DNA of 59,280 bases from an uncultured Chlorobiaceae bacterium (GTDB lineage Bacteria > Bacteroidota > Chlorobiia > Chlorobiales > Chlorobiaceae), in NCBI GenBank assembly GCA_903822595.1, contig CAIJPS010000019.1, positions 1 through 59,280 of the forward strand. Reading direction: 5' to 3'. Positions 47,797 through 56,426 of this stretch are shown here, in pieces (position 1 is the first letter of the stretch; each line of letters begins with the position of its first letter). The translations under genes and the position numbers were made by a program. Below the pieces are notes generated by a model, which saw only the letters and a list, made by a program, of their open reading frames with translations, did no database searches and was not told the DNA's origin.

Positions 47797-48288
47797 TCAG
47801 TTTACCAGTGATTGTTTTAAAAACAGACGTCTCAGGATCACAGCAAGAATAAGATTGAAAAGTGACTCAAGAGCACCAAAAACAAAGAGCCGGTAAGCCA
47901 GCGAAAGGCCCAGAGGATTCTCGCCAGCGGCCATGATGGCATTGGTACAGAGTCCGGCTGCAATGACAGCTCCATAGAATTGTCTGGATTTCTGTTTTAT
48001 GGTTGCATGGCTCCCTTTAGGTGTCAGAAAAAAACCGGCTATAAACCCTCCGACTGTTCTTGCCAGCATATGCAAACCCATGTTTCCCGATAAGAGCCCT
48101 GTAATCACGCCCGCTGTAAACCCGAAACTTGTACTGGTATTTTGATTGGTAGTTACGGCAATTAGGGCAAGGAAAATAGTGATGGCATCGGGGGAGACCA
48201 TGAAAAATGTTAGATGGGAAAAGCCCAGCACCTGCACTACCGAGACGATGCAGAGCAAAGCAAGAGAGAGAGGGATATTTCTTGTCAC
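47797..48288 (-). CDS. mreD: Rod shape-determining protein MreD
   Basis: A 163-residue protein with five or so hydrophobic helices, placed between mreC and mrdA. MreD is poorly conserved in sequence, and its identity rests mainly on size, topology and position. It works with MreC and RodA/PBP2 in cell-wall elongation. Gaps are 18 bases to mreC and three to mrdA. Confidence 0.85.
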   Translation of the reverse strand: MTRNIPLSLALLCIVSVVQVLGFSHLTFFMVSPDAITIFLALIAVTTNQNTSTSFGFTAGVITGLLSGNMGLHMLARTVGGFIAGFFLTPKGSHATIKQKSRQFYGAVIAAGLCTNAIMAAGENPLGLSLAYRLFVFGALESLFNLILAVILRRLFLKQSLVN

Positions 48289-48306
48289 AAGGTCAGTATA
48301 TAGGAA

Positions 48307-49149
48307 TTAACGAATCTTTTTGTTTTCGGTGCTATCGACCATGATTGCCATTTTTTCCGGTTCGATTTTCAGCGGGGCAACCAGCACCTGGCTCAAGGAT
48401 GAAAAATCAACGGCAAGTCGGACATCAACCAGGTAGAAGAGGTTGTCGGGTGTTATCCGTACCACCCTTCCGACAGGAATGCCTCGTATCGAAAAGGAGC
48501 TGAAGTCGGAGGTAACTATCCGTTCGTTAACTTTAAGACGGCTGCTTATAGGTATGTGTTCAACCTGGGCGATGAACTCCCTGCCTCCGCTCCAGGAGAG
48601 AAGACCCGTACTGCCGCATGAGTCAGCCACAACGCTGACCTTGAAATCAGGGTGGATAACCGGCATTACCCGTGCATAGTTTTCGGACACAGCGGTCACT
48701 CTCCCGACCAGTCCCTCCGGAACCAGAACGGTCATGTCTTTTTTAATTCCTTTGCTCCAACCGGCATCAATCACCAGCATGTTCTCCCGATCACTGAATT
48801 TGCGATCAACAACCCTTGCCATGATAAACCCTGAGGAGTTGAAGGTCGTGTCGGCAACTATTTTCCGGCGGTTCCGTTCATCAACAGCCGCAGTTTCAAG
48901 GGAGAGTACCCTCGAAAGCAGATTGGTGTTGAGTCGCATCAGCCGATCATTTTCGCTTTTCAGGGTAAACATCGAACTGAGGCTCACCAGCTTTTCGTTG
49001 ATGGCTGTGCTGAACTCAATGCTGCCGGTGCGCAGCGTTGTCATCAGGTCATCATGCTGAAGTTTCATGAAGAGGAGTGCTATGGCGCAGTAACACACAA
49101 AAAGCACCCAGGGATTGTACTTGATAAAAAGAGTGAAAAACTTCCTCAC
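48307..49149 (-). CDS. mreC: Rod shape-determining protein MreC
   Basis: Bitopic inner-membrane protein of 280 residues that binds PBP2 and activates elongation. One N-terminal helix (WVLFVCYCAIALLFM), a coiled coil around residues 60-90 and the periplasmic beta domain with ARVVDR, INAGSNKGI-like VIDAGWSKGIKKDM, GLVGRV and SGRGGLLSW-like segments. First gene of the six-gene minus-strand operon; divergent from the GroES-like gene across 79 bases. Confidence 0.93.
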   Translation of the reverse strand: MRKFFTLFIKYNPWVLFVCYCAIALLFMKLQHDDLMTTLRTGSIEFSTAINEKLVSLSSMFTLKSENDRLMRLNTNLLSRVLSLETAAVDERNRRKIVADTTFNSSGFIMARVVDRKFSDRENMLVIDAGWSKGIKKDMTVLVPEGLVGRVTAVSENYARVMPVIHPDFKVSVVADSCGSTGLLSWSGGREFIAQVEHIPISSRLKVNERIVTSDFSSFSIRGIPVGRVVRITPDNLFYLVDVRLAVDFSSLSQVLVAPLKIEPEKMAIMVDSTENKKIR

Positions 49150-49228
49150 GGTTCATATTCCGTTTTTTTTATTACATTTTCCTCATCAAACGCAAAGGTG
49201 CCCGGTCAACAGGTCAAGATGCAAACAT

Positions 49229-49618
49229 ATGACTCAAAGTGTGAATATAACAGATAAATTTATTGTTGTCGGCGATAGAGTGTTAATCAAACCAAAATCT
49301 CTTGGCGAGAGAACAAAATCAGGCATTTACCTTCCTCCGGGTGTTCAGGAAAAGGAGAAAATACAGACAGGCTACATCATCAAGACCGGTCCAGGCTATC
49401 CGGTTGGCCCACCTCCCGAGTCGGACGAACCATGGAAAGAGCGCGTTTCAGCCGCCCAGTACATACCGCTTCAGGCAAAGGTCGGTGATATGGCTATTTT
49501 TATACAGAACAGCTCCTATGAGATTGAGTATGAAGAGGAGCGATACATTATTGTCCCGAATTCGGCTATTCTCCTTCTGATCAGGGAAGATGACGATCTT
49601 GACTACTATCTCAAGTAA
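49229..49618 (+). CDS. Second GroES-like co-chaperonin homologue
   Basis: A 129-residue divergent Cpn10 protein. VVGDRVLIKPKSLGERTKSGIYLPPG aligns with the N-terminal GroES strand and mobile loop, and KVGDMAIFIQNSSYEIEYEEERYIIVPNSAILLL with the C-terminal part. Between them about 30 extra residues (residues 55-85, Pro/Glu-rich, with PGYPVGPPPESDEPWKER) replace the short roof region. No CIRCE precedes it and no second groEL is nearby. It may cap GroEL for special clients or act alone. ATG 49229 is used; an upstream frame runs into mreC. Confidence 0.75.
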   Translation: MTQSVNITDKFIVVGDRVLIKPKSLGERTKSGIYLPPGVQEKEKIQTGYIIKTGPGYPVGPPPESDEPWKERVSAAQYIPLQAKVGDMAIFIQNSSYEIEYEEERYIIVPNSAILLLIREDDDLDYYLK

Positions 49619-49663
49619 GGGCCTCGTCCTGCCTTTGCTTGCAATCACAGAGTAAACCAGACC

Positions 49664-50638
49664 ATGACCAAAGATTTTGCTTCAACAAGCGCCGGTACTG
49701 CCTCTCTTTCGCACGAAGAGCTTTTCAGGCGGATCAATGCGCTGAAAAAAGAGATGAATGCCCTTGTTCTTGCCCATTATTATACCGTTCCTGAAATACA
49801 GCAGGTTGCCGACATTGTTGGCGACAGCCTTGCCCTTGCCCGTGCAGCAGAAAAGACTGATGCCGACGTGATTGTTTTTGCAGGGGTCTATTTTATGGCC
49901 GAAACCGCCAAAATCCTCAATCCCGGAAAACTGGTGCTGATGCCTGATGCACACGCCGGTTGCCCACTTGCCGACAGTTGCCCCTCTGCCGAATTCAGGA
50001 AATTCAAGGCAGAGCACCCCGGTGCCATCGTCATTACCTATATTAATTCGACTGCCGAAATCAAGGCACTCTCCGACATTACCTGCACCTCCTCCAATGC
50101 CGAAGAGATCATTCGCCAGATTCCCCAAACCCGGCAGATCATTTTTGGCCCCGACAGAAACCTCGGTGGCTATCTGTCAAAAAAACTTGGCAGGGAGATG
50201 ATTTTATGGCAGGGTTATTGTTACGTTCATGATGACTTCTCCGAATCCTGTATTCTCAAAGCCTGCAGGGAGCATCCCGATGCGGAACTCATCGCCCATC
50301 CCGAATGCCGCGAAGAGGTGCTTCGCCACGCATCATTTATTGGCTCAACGAAGGCGCTGCTGCACTATACCGTTGCAAGTTCCACCAAAACCTTTCTTGT
50401 TGCAACCGAGCCTGGAATACTCTATGAAATGCAGAGGCGTTCCCCACTCAAAACCTTTCTTCCTGCGCCCAAGGATCCTGGCAACCCCCGAATGCTCTGC
50501 ACACAGATGAAGCAGAATACCCTTGAAAAGCTCTACCATTGCATGCTCACCCGCAAACCGGAGATTGTCGTTGATGAAACACTTCGTCTCGCATCTCTCG
50601 GTTCTATAATGAGAATGCTTGAAATGTCTCCAGCGTAA
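49664..50638 (+). CDS. nadA: Quinolinate synthase A
   Basis: 4Fe-4S enzyme that condenses iminoaspartate from NadB with dihydroxyacetone phosphate to quinolinate, the second step of NAD synthesis. The 324 residues show [25 protein letters not shown], the cysteine-containing AGCPLADSC and the HPECREEV cluster region, consistent with three cysteine ligands. It lies 45 bases after the GroES-like gene on the same strand, so the two may be co-transcribed. Confidence 0.94.
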   Translation: MTKDFASTSAGTASLSHEELFRRINALKKEMNALVLAHYYTVPEIQQVADIVGDSLALARAAEKTDADVIVFAGVYFMAETAKILNPGKLVLMPDAHAGCPLADSCPSAEFRKFKAEHPGAIVITYINSTAEIKALSDITCTSSNAEEIIRQIPQTRQIIFGPDRNLGGYLSKKLGREMILWQGYCYVHDDFSESCILKACREHPDAELIAHPECREEVLRHASFIGSTKALLHYTVASSTKTFLVATEPGILYEMQRRSPLKTFLPAPKDPGNPRMLCTQMKQNTLEKLYHCMLTRKPEIVVDETLRLASLGSIMRMLEMSPA

Positions 50639-50698
50639 GGTTGCCATGAAGCCCGCTACTGGCTGGATCTACGATAACGCTGAAACAAGGAGTTCGTA

Positions 50699-51412
50699 AT
50701 GCGCACCCTGTCACGAGGAATGGTTTCTCTTACAACGTTTCTCACACTGATGTTCTCTTCACTGCCAGCTTTTTCCTGGCACGACAAAACCCACCTCTCT
50801 GTCGCCGAGGCAGCAGGCTTTGAGCTCTGGTACAGCGCGGCTGCACCCGATGTTGCCAAGTCGAAGAGTGAGTTCATGCCTGTAGAAGGGAAAAACCACT
50901 ACTACAACAACATTGCAGGGAAAGAGGTTGATGAATCCCTGGTTATGGGGCAGGTTGATCGCTACAACAAGCCGGATGACATGGAGGGACACCTCTATGG
51001 CGCAATCATCGGAGCTGTCAGGGCTTATCAGGCAGAGAAAGCAACCGGCAAATATGCCGAATATCCGCTCGTATTCTGTGCGCATTACATTGCCGATCTT
51101 TCTATGCCACTGCATAATACCCCCTATGACGACTTCAACAAAAACCGCCACAGCATCAATGACGGCATCATCGAAAGCAGCGTCAGGAACAACATCGGCT
51201 ACATCCAGCGCAACATCGAGGATATTACCATCAGGAACGAATCTGATTTTGCCCGTGAAATAGCCAAAGTCGCCAACACTGCCCGCAACCTTGGCTTCAG
51301 AATACGGGAAGAGAAGAGGGATATGACCCAAAACGAGGCCTATCTCCAGGTCATCCGCAGCGCCTCACTCTTGAAAGCGGTGCTGAAATATGCTGGCAAA
51401 AATCCCGTATGA
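50699..51412 (+). CDS. Exported zinc-dependent phospholipase C / S1-P1 nuclease-like protein
   Basis: A 237-residue protein with a signal peptide predicted to be cut at AFS-W, leaving WHDKTH as the mature N-terminus. In this superfamily the N-terminal Trp amino group and a nearby His bind the trinuclear zinc site, and HYIADLSMPLHN gives the HxxxD...H motif that completes it. Substrate could be phospholipid or single-stranded nucleic acid; the length is closer to the phospholipase group. Its 3' end is followed 28 bases later by the pentapeptide gene, so the three genes to 55.4 kb may be one unit. Confidence 0.72.
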   Translation: MRTLSRGMVSLTTFLTLMFSSLPAFSWHDKTHLSVAEAAGFELWYSAAAPDVAKSKSEFMPVEGKNHYYNNIAGKEVDESLVMGQVDRYNKPDDMEGHLYGAIIGAVRAYQAEKATGKYAEYPLVFCAHYIADLSMPLHNTPYDDFNKNRHSINDGIIESSVRNNIGYIQRNIEDITIRNESDFAREIAKVANTARNLGFRIREEKRDMTQNEAYLQVIRSASLLKAVLKYAGKNPV

Positions 51413-51440
51413 GCGGTTCCATAATCTTTTTTATCTAACA

Positions 51441-52532
51441 ATGGCCAATTCTGAACACCTGAAGCTCCTTAAAGAGGGCGTTACCGTCTGGAACCTCTGG
51501 CGCCAGGAGCATGCGCCTATCCGACCTGATTTGCATGATGCCTCCCTCGCATCACTTGATCTGCGGGGCGCAAACCTTGCCGACGCGGAGCTTGGCGGGG
51601 CAAACCTCGCAAAAGCCAATCTTGCAGGGGCAAATCTCACAGAATCGGATCTGAGCGGGGCCGATCTGCGCGGAGCCGACCTCAGCAGAAGCAACCTCAC
51701 CGGAGTTAATTTCAGCAAAAGCACCATCGATATTTGCACCATTTATCGCGACATCCAGGGGTGCGATATTGGTGTCAATGGTCTCTATTCCCCCCTTACC
51801 GACTCCGCAGCCCTGCTGAGAATCGATCCTCCAGGGAACTCCATGCAGGGAGCCAACGCCGATGCCGTCATCGAAAGCCTTCGCCACGCCCGCAAGCTCC
51901 ACACCTTTTCCCTCCTGCTTGCAGGTATTGCCATGCTCTTTATTGTCATCAAACCGAAAACCATCACCTTGCCCTACCTTGCCGGATCGTTCAAGTTCGA
52001 CGACATCAGCTATGCCTTCCTGGCCATGATCCTCTCCACCGTGCTCTTGAGCCAGGTCTCCTCTTTTATCGACTCAGCACTGCAAGGGGCACGCTATCTC
52101 AATGACCGCAGGTCGGCGATGCTCGTCGGCCACTTTCCCTGGCTCCTCTCAAAGTATGAAAGTGAACCGACCAACCGGCGGCAGTCGAAAATCATGCGAT
52201 TTTTTCTTGTTTTTCACCCCGCAGTCTATCTCTATTTTTTCCTGAAATGGGATCTGCTCTTCAGCGGAAACTGGGAAGGCATCATGCAGCACTACCAGGA
52301 GATGCCGGTCATTTTTGCCGAATATCTGCTTCCGGTTTTCTATATTATCCTTATCAAGCTCTGCCGCCACATTTTCCGGCTCTCTGAAGGGTTCCAGAAA
52401 CCAATCCTTTTCGATACCGAAACCGAGCGCGGACGACACACCGAGATGGAGCGCCTCGCTGAAGCTGTCGAAAAACAGGCGTCACGAACAGCCGAGCTTG
52501 TCGAACTCATGCGCAAAAGGGAAGGGTTATGA
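51441..52532 (+). CDS. Pentapeptide-repeat membrane protein
   Basis: A 363-residue protein. Residues 37-95 are about eleven tandem pentapeptides of the A(D/N)LxX type (DLRGANLADAELGGANLAKA and onwards), which fold into a right-handed beta helix. Residues 150-320 contain about five hydrophobic segments, and a charged C-terminal coiled coil (ERLAEAVEKQASRTAELVELM) follows. The stop overlaps the start of the histidine kinase (ATGA). ATG 51441 is preferred; a longer frame would overlap the phospholipase gene. The function of the fusion is unknown; the tail may dock the kinase. Confidence 0.75.
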   Translation: MANSEHLKLLKEGVTVWNLWRQEHAPIRPDLHDASLASLDLRGANLADAELGGANLAKANLAGANLTESDLSGADLRGADLSRSNLTGVNFSKSTIDICTIYRDIQGCDIGVNGLYSPLTDSAALLRIDPPGNSMQGANADAVIESLRHARKLHTFSLLLAGIAMLFIVIKPKTITLPYLAGSFKFDDISYAFLAMILSTVLLSQVSSFIDSALQGARYLNDRRSAMLVGHFPWLLSKYESEPTNRRQSKIMRFFLVFHPAVYLYFFLKWDLLFSGNWEGIMQHYQEMPVIFAEYLLPVFYIILIKLCRHIFRLSEGFQKPILFDTETERGRHTEMERLAEAVEKQASRTAELVELMRKREGL

Positions 52533-55411
52533 AGGATCGTATGGAGCAAAAACGGATGCAGGAAGAACTCTGCAACTTGAACCGCGCACTTCAGGCAATC
52601 AACAGGTGCAATCAGGCTCTCCTTCGTGTCACGAATGAGATAGAATTATTGAATAATATCTGCCGCATTGTGATCGAAACCGGTGGTTACCGGATGGCGT
52701 GGGTCGGTAATGTTGAGCATGACGAAGCAAAAAGTGTATGCCCGGTAGCCCAGGAAGGTTTTGATGATGGGTACCTGCAGACGCTCAGACTCTCATGGGC
52801 AGATGTTGAACGTGGACGAGGACCAACAGGAATAGCAATCCGTACAGGTCTGCCATCTTGTACACATAATGTGCAGTTTGATCAGCGATTAGAGCTATGG
52901 AGAGAGGAAGCTATAGCTCGTGGTTATGCTTCAATTTTGAGTTTACCCTTGAAAGCAGAGAACAAGGTTTTCGGAGTTTTAACTATTTATTCCTCCTACC
53001 CGGACGCATTTGATACTGAAGAGATCCAATTGCTTGACTCACTGGCTGAAAACCTCTCTTATGGAATCACCATGTTGAGAATCCGTAAGGAAAACGAACT
53101 GGTCGAAAAGCAACTGAAGCAAAGTGGGGCGCGTTACCGAAGCCTCTTCCAGAACAAGCATAACGTCATGCTGATCGTTGATCCGGAAGATGGCTCGATT
53201 GTTGATGCCAATCCTGCTGCAGTCAGCTTCTATGGATGGGAGCTGTCTGAACTGTGCCGGATGAAAATCAGCCAGATTAACGTGTTGTCGGAGGAAGAGG
53301 TAAGAGCAGAAATGGCAGAGGCATCCCTGCGAAAGAGAAATTATTTCCTTTTTCGCCATCGTCTGGCTGACGGATCAATCCGCTATGTCGAAGTGTTCAG
53401 TGGTCCCATTCTTTTTCCGGAAAAACCCCTCCTCTATTCCATCGTTCACGATATTACCGAGCGCAAGCAGATCGAAAAAGCATTGAATAACAGCGAAAGA
53501 AGGTTTCGCTCCATTACAGAACAAATTGTCGAAATGGTTTATGTTACCGACGACAAGGGACGGTTAACCTATGTCTCATCCGTTATGGAAACAATGTTTG
53601 GCTATAAAGCGCATGAAGCTATCGGCCATTTTTTTACCGAATATCTTGCTGAGGAGGAGATTGGGCGAGCTCTTGTCATATTCAAAAACGTTCTGCAGGA
53701 TTGCTCAGTCGATCAGGTGAGTGAGTTTCAGTTCAGAAAAAAAAATGGTTCATTCTTTTACGGTGAAGTTCATCTCCGCCATTACGAGGATAATGACATT
53801 GTTGGTATGATCGGACTGATTCGTGATATTACAAAGCGGAAACGGTATGAGCAGGAGATACTCGAAAGCAAGGAGTTTCTCAGCGATATCTATGAAGCAG
53901 TCAATCACTCGATCTTTGTTGTCGATATTCAGCCTGACGGCACCTATCGTTTTAAAGGCATTAACCCGCTGCATGAAAAACTGACAGGTCTCAGGAGTGA
54001 TGAAATTGCCGGAAAAACACCCGATCAGTTTCTTGCTCCCGCTCTTGCTGCATCGATTAATCATCATTACGACGATTGTGTACGGGCGGGCAAGTCAATT
54101 CAGTATGAAGAGGTGTTGTGCTTCGGCCAAAAAGAGTTGTTATGGGATACCGTGTTGAACCCGGTTCGCAATGCGAGTGGCAAGATCCACAGAATTATTG
54201 GCACCAGCACCAACATCACGGAACGCCGCCAGAACGAAGAGGAGAGAGCCAAACTTGAAGCTCAGCTTCAGCAGTCACAGAAAATGGAGATGGTCGGACG
54301 GCTGGCTGGAGGAATAGCCCATGATTTCAACAATATGCTCACCGTTATTCTCGGCCACTCTGAAATGGCCCTTGAAGAGTTTGACCCATCCCAGACAGCC
54401 TATGCCGATCTTGATGCTATCCGCGACGCGGCAACCCGTTCTGCCGATCTGACCCGGCAACTCCTTGCCTTTGCCCGAAGGCAAATTGTCATTCCCATAA
54501 CTCTTGAGCTGAACGCAGCAATCGAAGAGATGCTTCCCATGCTGCGGCGCCTCATCGGTGAACATATTACGCTGGTATGGATTCCTGACTGCAAAAACTC
54601 CCATTTAAAAATCGATCCGTCGCAGATCGACCAGATTCTTGTCAACCTCTGTGTCAACGCACGTGATGCCATATCCGGTAACGGCAAAATCACGATCGAA
54701 TGTTGCAGCCACCAGACGCCCAAAATTGCCGGTGAAGCATCCAGTTCTGGAGGTCTCTCTGATGACTATGTGACACTTTCTGTACGTGATGATGGATGTG
54801 GTATTGACCAAAACGATATCCAGCACATTTTTGAGCCCTTTTTCACCACCAAAGAGCATGGAAAAGGTACCGGACTTGGACTTTCAATGGTTTACGGGAT
54901 TGCCAAACAAAACAATGGCACCATCGAATGCCAGAGCGAGCCGGGAAAAGGAACGACCTTCACCGTTCACCTGCCCTTGTACAGAGTCCAGCCGGAAGCC
55001 GATCAGGATGTTAAGGCGGAGCAACCGCTCCATAAAGGCCATGAGGTCGTCCTGCTTGTGGAAGATGAACCGGGCATTCTCAAGCTCAGCAAGCTTATCC
55101 TTGAGCGCAACGGTTACAAAGTGCTTGATGCCGGAACATCTGCAGAGGCCATAGCGAGTGCGGAAAATTACAAAGGCACGATTGACCTGTTGTTGACGGA
55201 CGTGATCATGCCCGAAATGAATGGATCTGAACTCTCAAAAAAGCTCCACGCATCTCGACCAGAACTCAAAACCCTCTTTATGTCAGGCTACACTGCTGAC
55301 GTTATTGCCCACAACAGTGTCCTTGAAAGTGGGGTTAACTTTATCCAGAAGCCCTTCAACGTCAAATCGTTGACCACAGCCATCTATAAAATCCTGCATC
55401 CGGGAAAGTGA
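52529..55411 (+). CDS. Hybrid sensor histidine kinase (GAF-PAS-PAS-PAS-HisKA-HATPase-REC)
   Basis: A soluble 960-residue hybrid kinase with no membrane helix. Order: GAF (about 30-185), PAS with PAC (205-315), PAS (325-440), PAS (455-575), HisKA with His598 in GGIAHDFNN, HATPase_c (about 700-805: NLCVNARDA, DDGCGI, GTGLGLSMVYGI) and a receiver with Asp891 in LLLTDVIMPE. The H-box is of the NtrB-like HDFNN type. No separate output regulator is adjacent, so the receiver must relay to a distant protein. Coupled by ATGA to the pentapeptide membrane protein. Confidence 0.88.
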   Translation: MKDRMEQKRMQEELCNLNRALQAINRCNQALLRVTNEIELLNNICRIVIETGGYRMAWVGNVEHDEAKSVCPVAQEGFDDGYLQTLRLSWADVERGRGPTGIAIRTGLPSCTHNVQFDQRLELWREEAIARGYASILSLPLKAENKVFGVLTIYSSYPDAFDTEEIQLLDSLAENLSYGITMLRIRKENELVEKQLKQSGARYRSLFQNKHNVMLIVDPEDGSIVDANPAAVSFYGWELSELCRMKISQINVLSEEEVRAEMAEASLRKRNYFLFRHRLADGSIRYVEVFSGPILFPEKPLLYSIVHDITERKQIEKALNNSERRFRSITEQIVEMVYVTDDKGRLTYVSSVMETMFGYKAHEAIGHFFTEYLAEEEIGRALVIFKNVLQDCSVDQVSEFQFRKKNGSFFYGEVHLRHYEDNDIVGMIGLIRDITKRKRYEQEILESKEFLSDIYEAVNHSIFVVDIQPDGTYRFKGINPLHEKLTGLRSDEIAGKTPDQFLAPALAASINHHYDDCVRAGKSIQYEEVLCFGQKELLWDTVLNPVRNASGKIHRIIGTSTNITERRQNEEERAKLEAQLQQSQKMEMVGRLAGGIAHDFNNMLTVILGHSEMALEEFDPSQTAYADLDAIRDAATRSADLTRQLLAFARRQIVIPITLELNAAIEEMLPMLRRLIGEHITLVWIPDCKNSHLKIDPSQIDQILVNLCVNARDAISGNGKITIECCSHQTPKIAGEASSSGGLSDDYVTLSVRDDGCGIDQNDIQHIFEPFFTTKEHGKGTGLGLSMVYGIAKQNNGTIECQSEPGKGTTFTVHLPLYRVQPEADQDVKAEQPLHKGHEVVLLVEDEPGILKLSKLILERNGYKVLDAGTSAEAIASAENYKGTIDLLLTDVIMPEMNGSELSKKLHASRPELKTLFMSGYTADVIAHNSVLESGVNFIQKPFNVKSLTTAIYKILHPGK

Positions 55412-55647
55412 AGCCTGTTACCCGTTCGGGATCGCACGATACCGCTACTATTCACCACGCCCATTTTAAAATGACCTATTGAAGCCAGCCTGTTTTGCCC
55501 CTTGGTCACTTGTTGGTCAGGTTGAAGTGTCTGGGTGGCAGGCAGCATGTTCAGCAACATTTTTTCACTTCCGCTTGCAGTCGATATGAAGAAAATTCGT
55601 ATTTTCCCATCGAGGTTTACTTTATAACTGATAAATCTGGAGCTGTT

Positions 55648-56241
55648 ATGAAAAACAAAGTGATCGGTCTTGCTGCCGCGGTTTTATTATCTCTGGCGTC
55701 ACCGTCAGAAAAGGTGATGGCAGCCGACAAAAAAACGGCGATTGATTTTACAACCGCGTTTATTTTCAGCCCTAACTATCGTGATTTTGTTGATAGCCAC
55801 TATTCCAGCACTACAGGTGTTGGTGGATGGGTAGGCGTGGGTGCAGGGATTACCTTCAATCTTGATGATCAATTGAGCCTGACACCGGGTGTCGATCTTT
55901 TCGTGAACCAGCTTAAGATTGATTATTACGGCGGCTACTACCATTCTTCAGAAACCTATACCAATACGATATTTCTTCCAAAAATTACAGGACGTTACCA
56001 ATTTCAGCCTGATTCACCATCTCCTTTTATCGAGGCCGAGCTGAATTATAATATTCCTGGCAGCGATTGGTTTGATTTCGAGTCTGGCGGTGTTGGTTGT
56101 GCAGGAATGTTGGGTTATCAATTTAAGGCTCCCTTGAGAATCTCGGCTGGTTACGAATATATTCCGGTGAAGACAGGTTTTTTAAATACCGATTCAGTAA
56201 ATATGGGAGGTTTTGTTATCAAGGCAGGATTCTCTTTCTGA
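55648..56241 (+). CDS. Outer-membrane beta-barrel-like protein
   Basis: A 197-residue exported protein. The signal peptide VIGLAAAVLLSLASPSEKVMA is followed by strands with alternating aromatic residues (GWVGVGAGITFNL, LPKITGRYQFQP, FIEAELNYNI, RISAGYEYIPV) and a terminal FVIKAGFSF with the C-terminal Phe typical of outer-membrane barrels. About eight strands, in the OmpW/OmpX-like size class. No closer family is visible. ATG 55648 follows GGAG at a good distance. Single gene. Confidence 0.7.
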   Translation: MKNKVIGLAAAVLLSLASPSEKVMAADKKTAIDFTTAFIFSPNYRDFVDSHYSSTTGVGGWVGVGAGITFNLDDQLSLTPGVDLFVNQLKIDYYGGYYHSSETYTNTIFLPKITGRYQFQPDSPSPFIEAELNYNIPGSDWFDFESGGVGCAGMLGYQFKAPLRISAGYEYIPVKTGFLNTDSVNMGGFVIKAGFSF

Positions 56242-56426
56242 GGGAAATAATTCAGGAAAAGGAACTTCTTGCTTGCAGCAGTGACCCGTCATAATGGTGA
56301 CGAAGGGGTGGTATTCTGCGCGTGGTTTTTTGTGCAGTTTTTTACCAGTGCACGGCAAATATTCTGCCACCACGCGCAAGCAAGAGGGTTGTGGCAGACG
56401 CGAAAGCGTAATTCCCCCTTGTTTCT

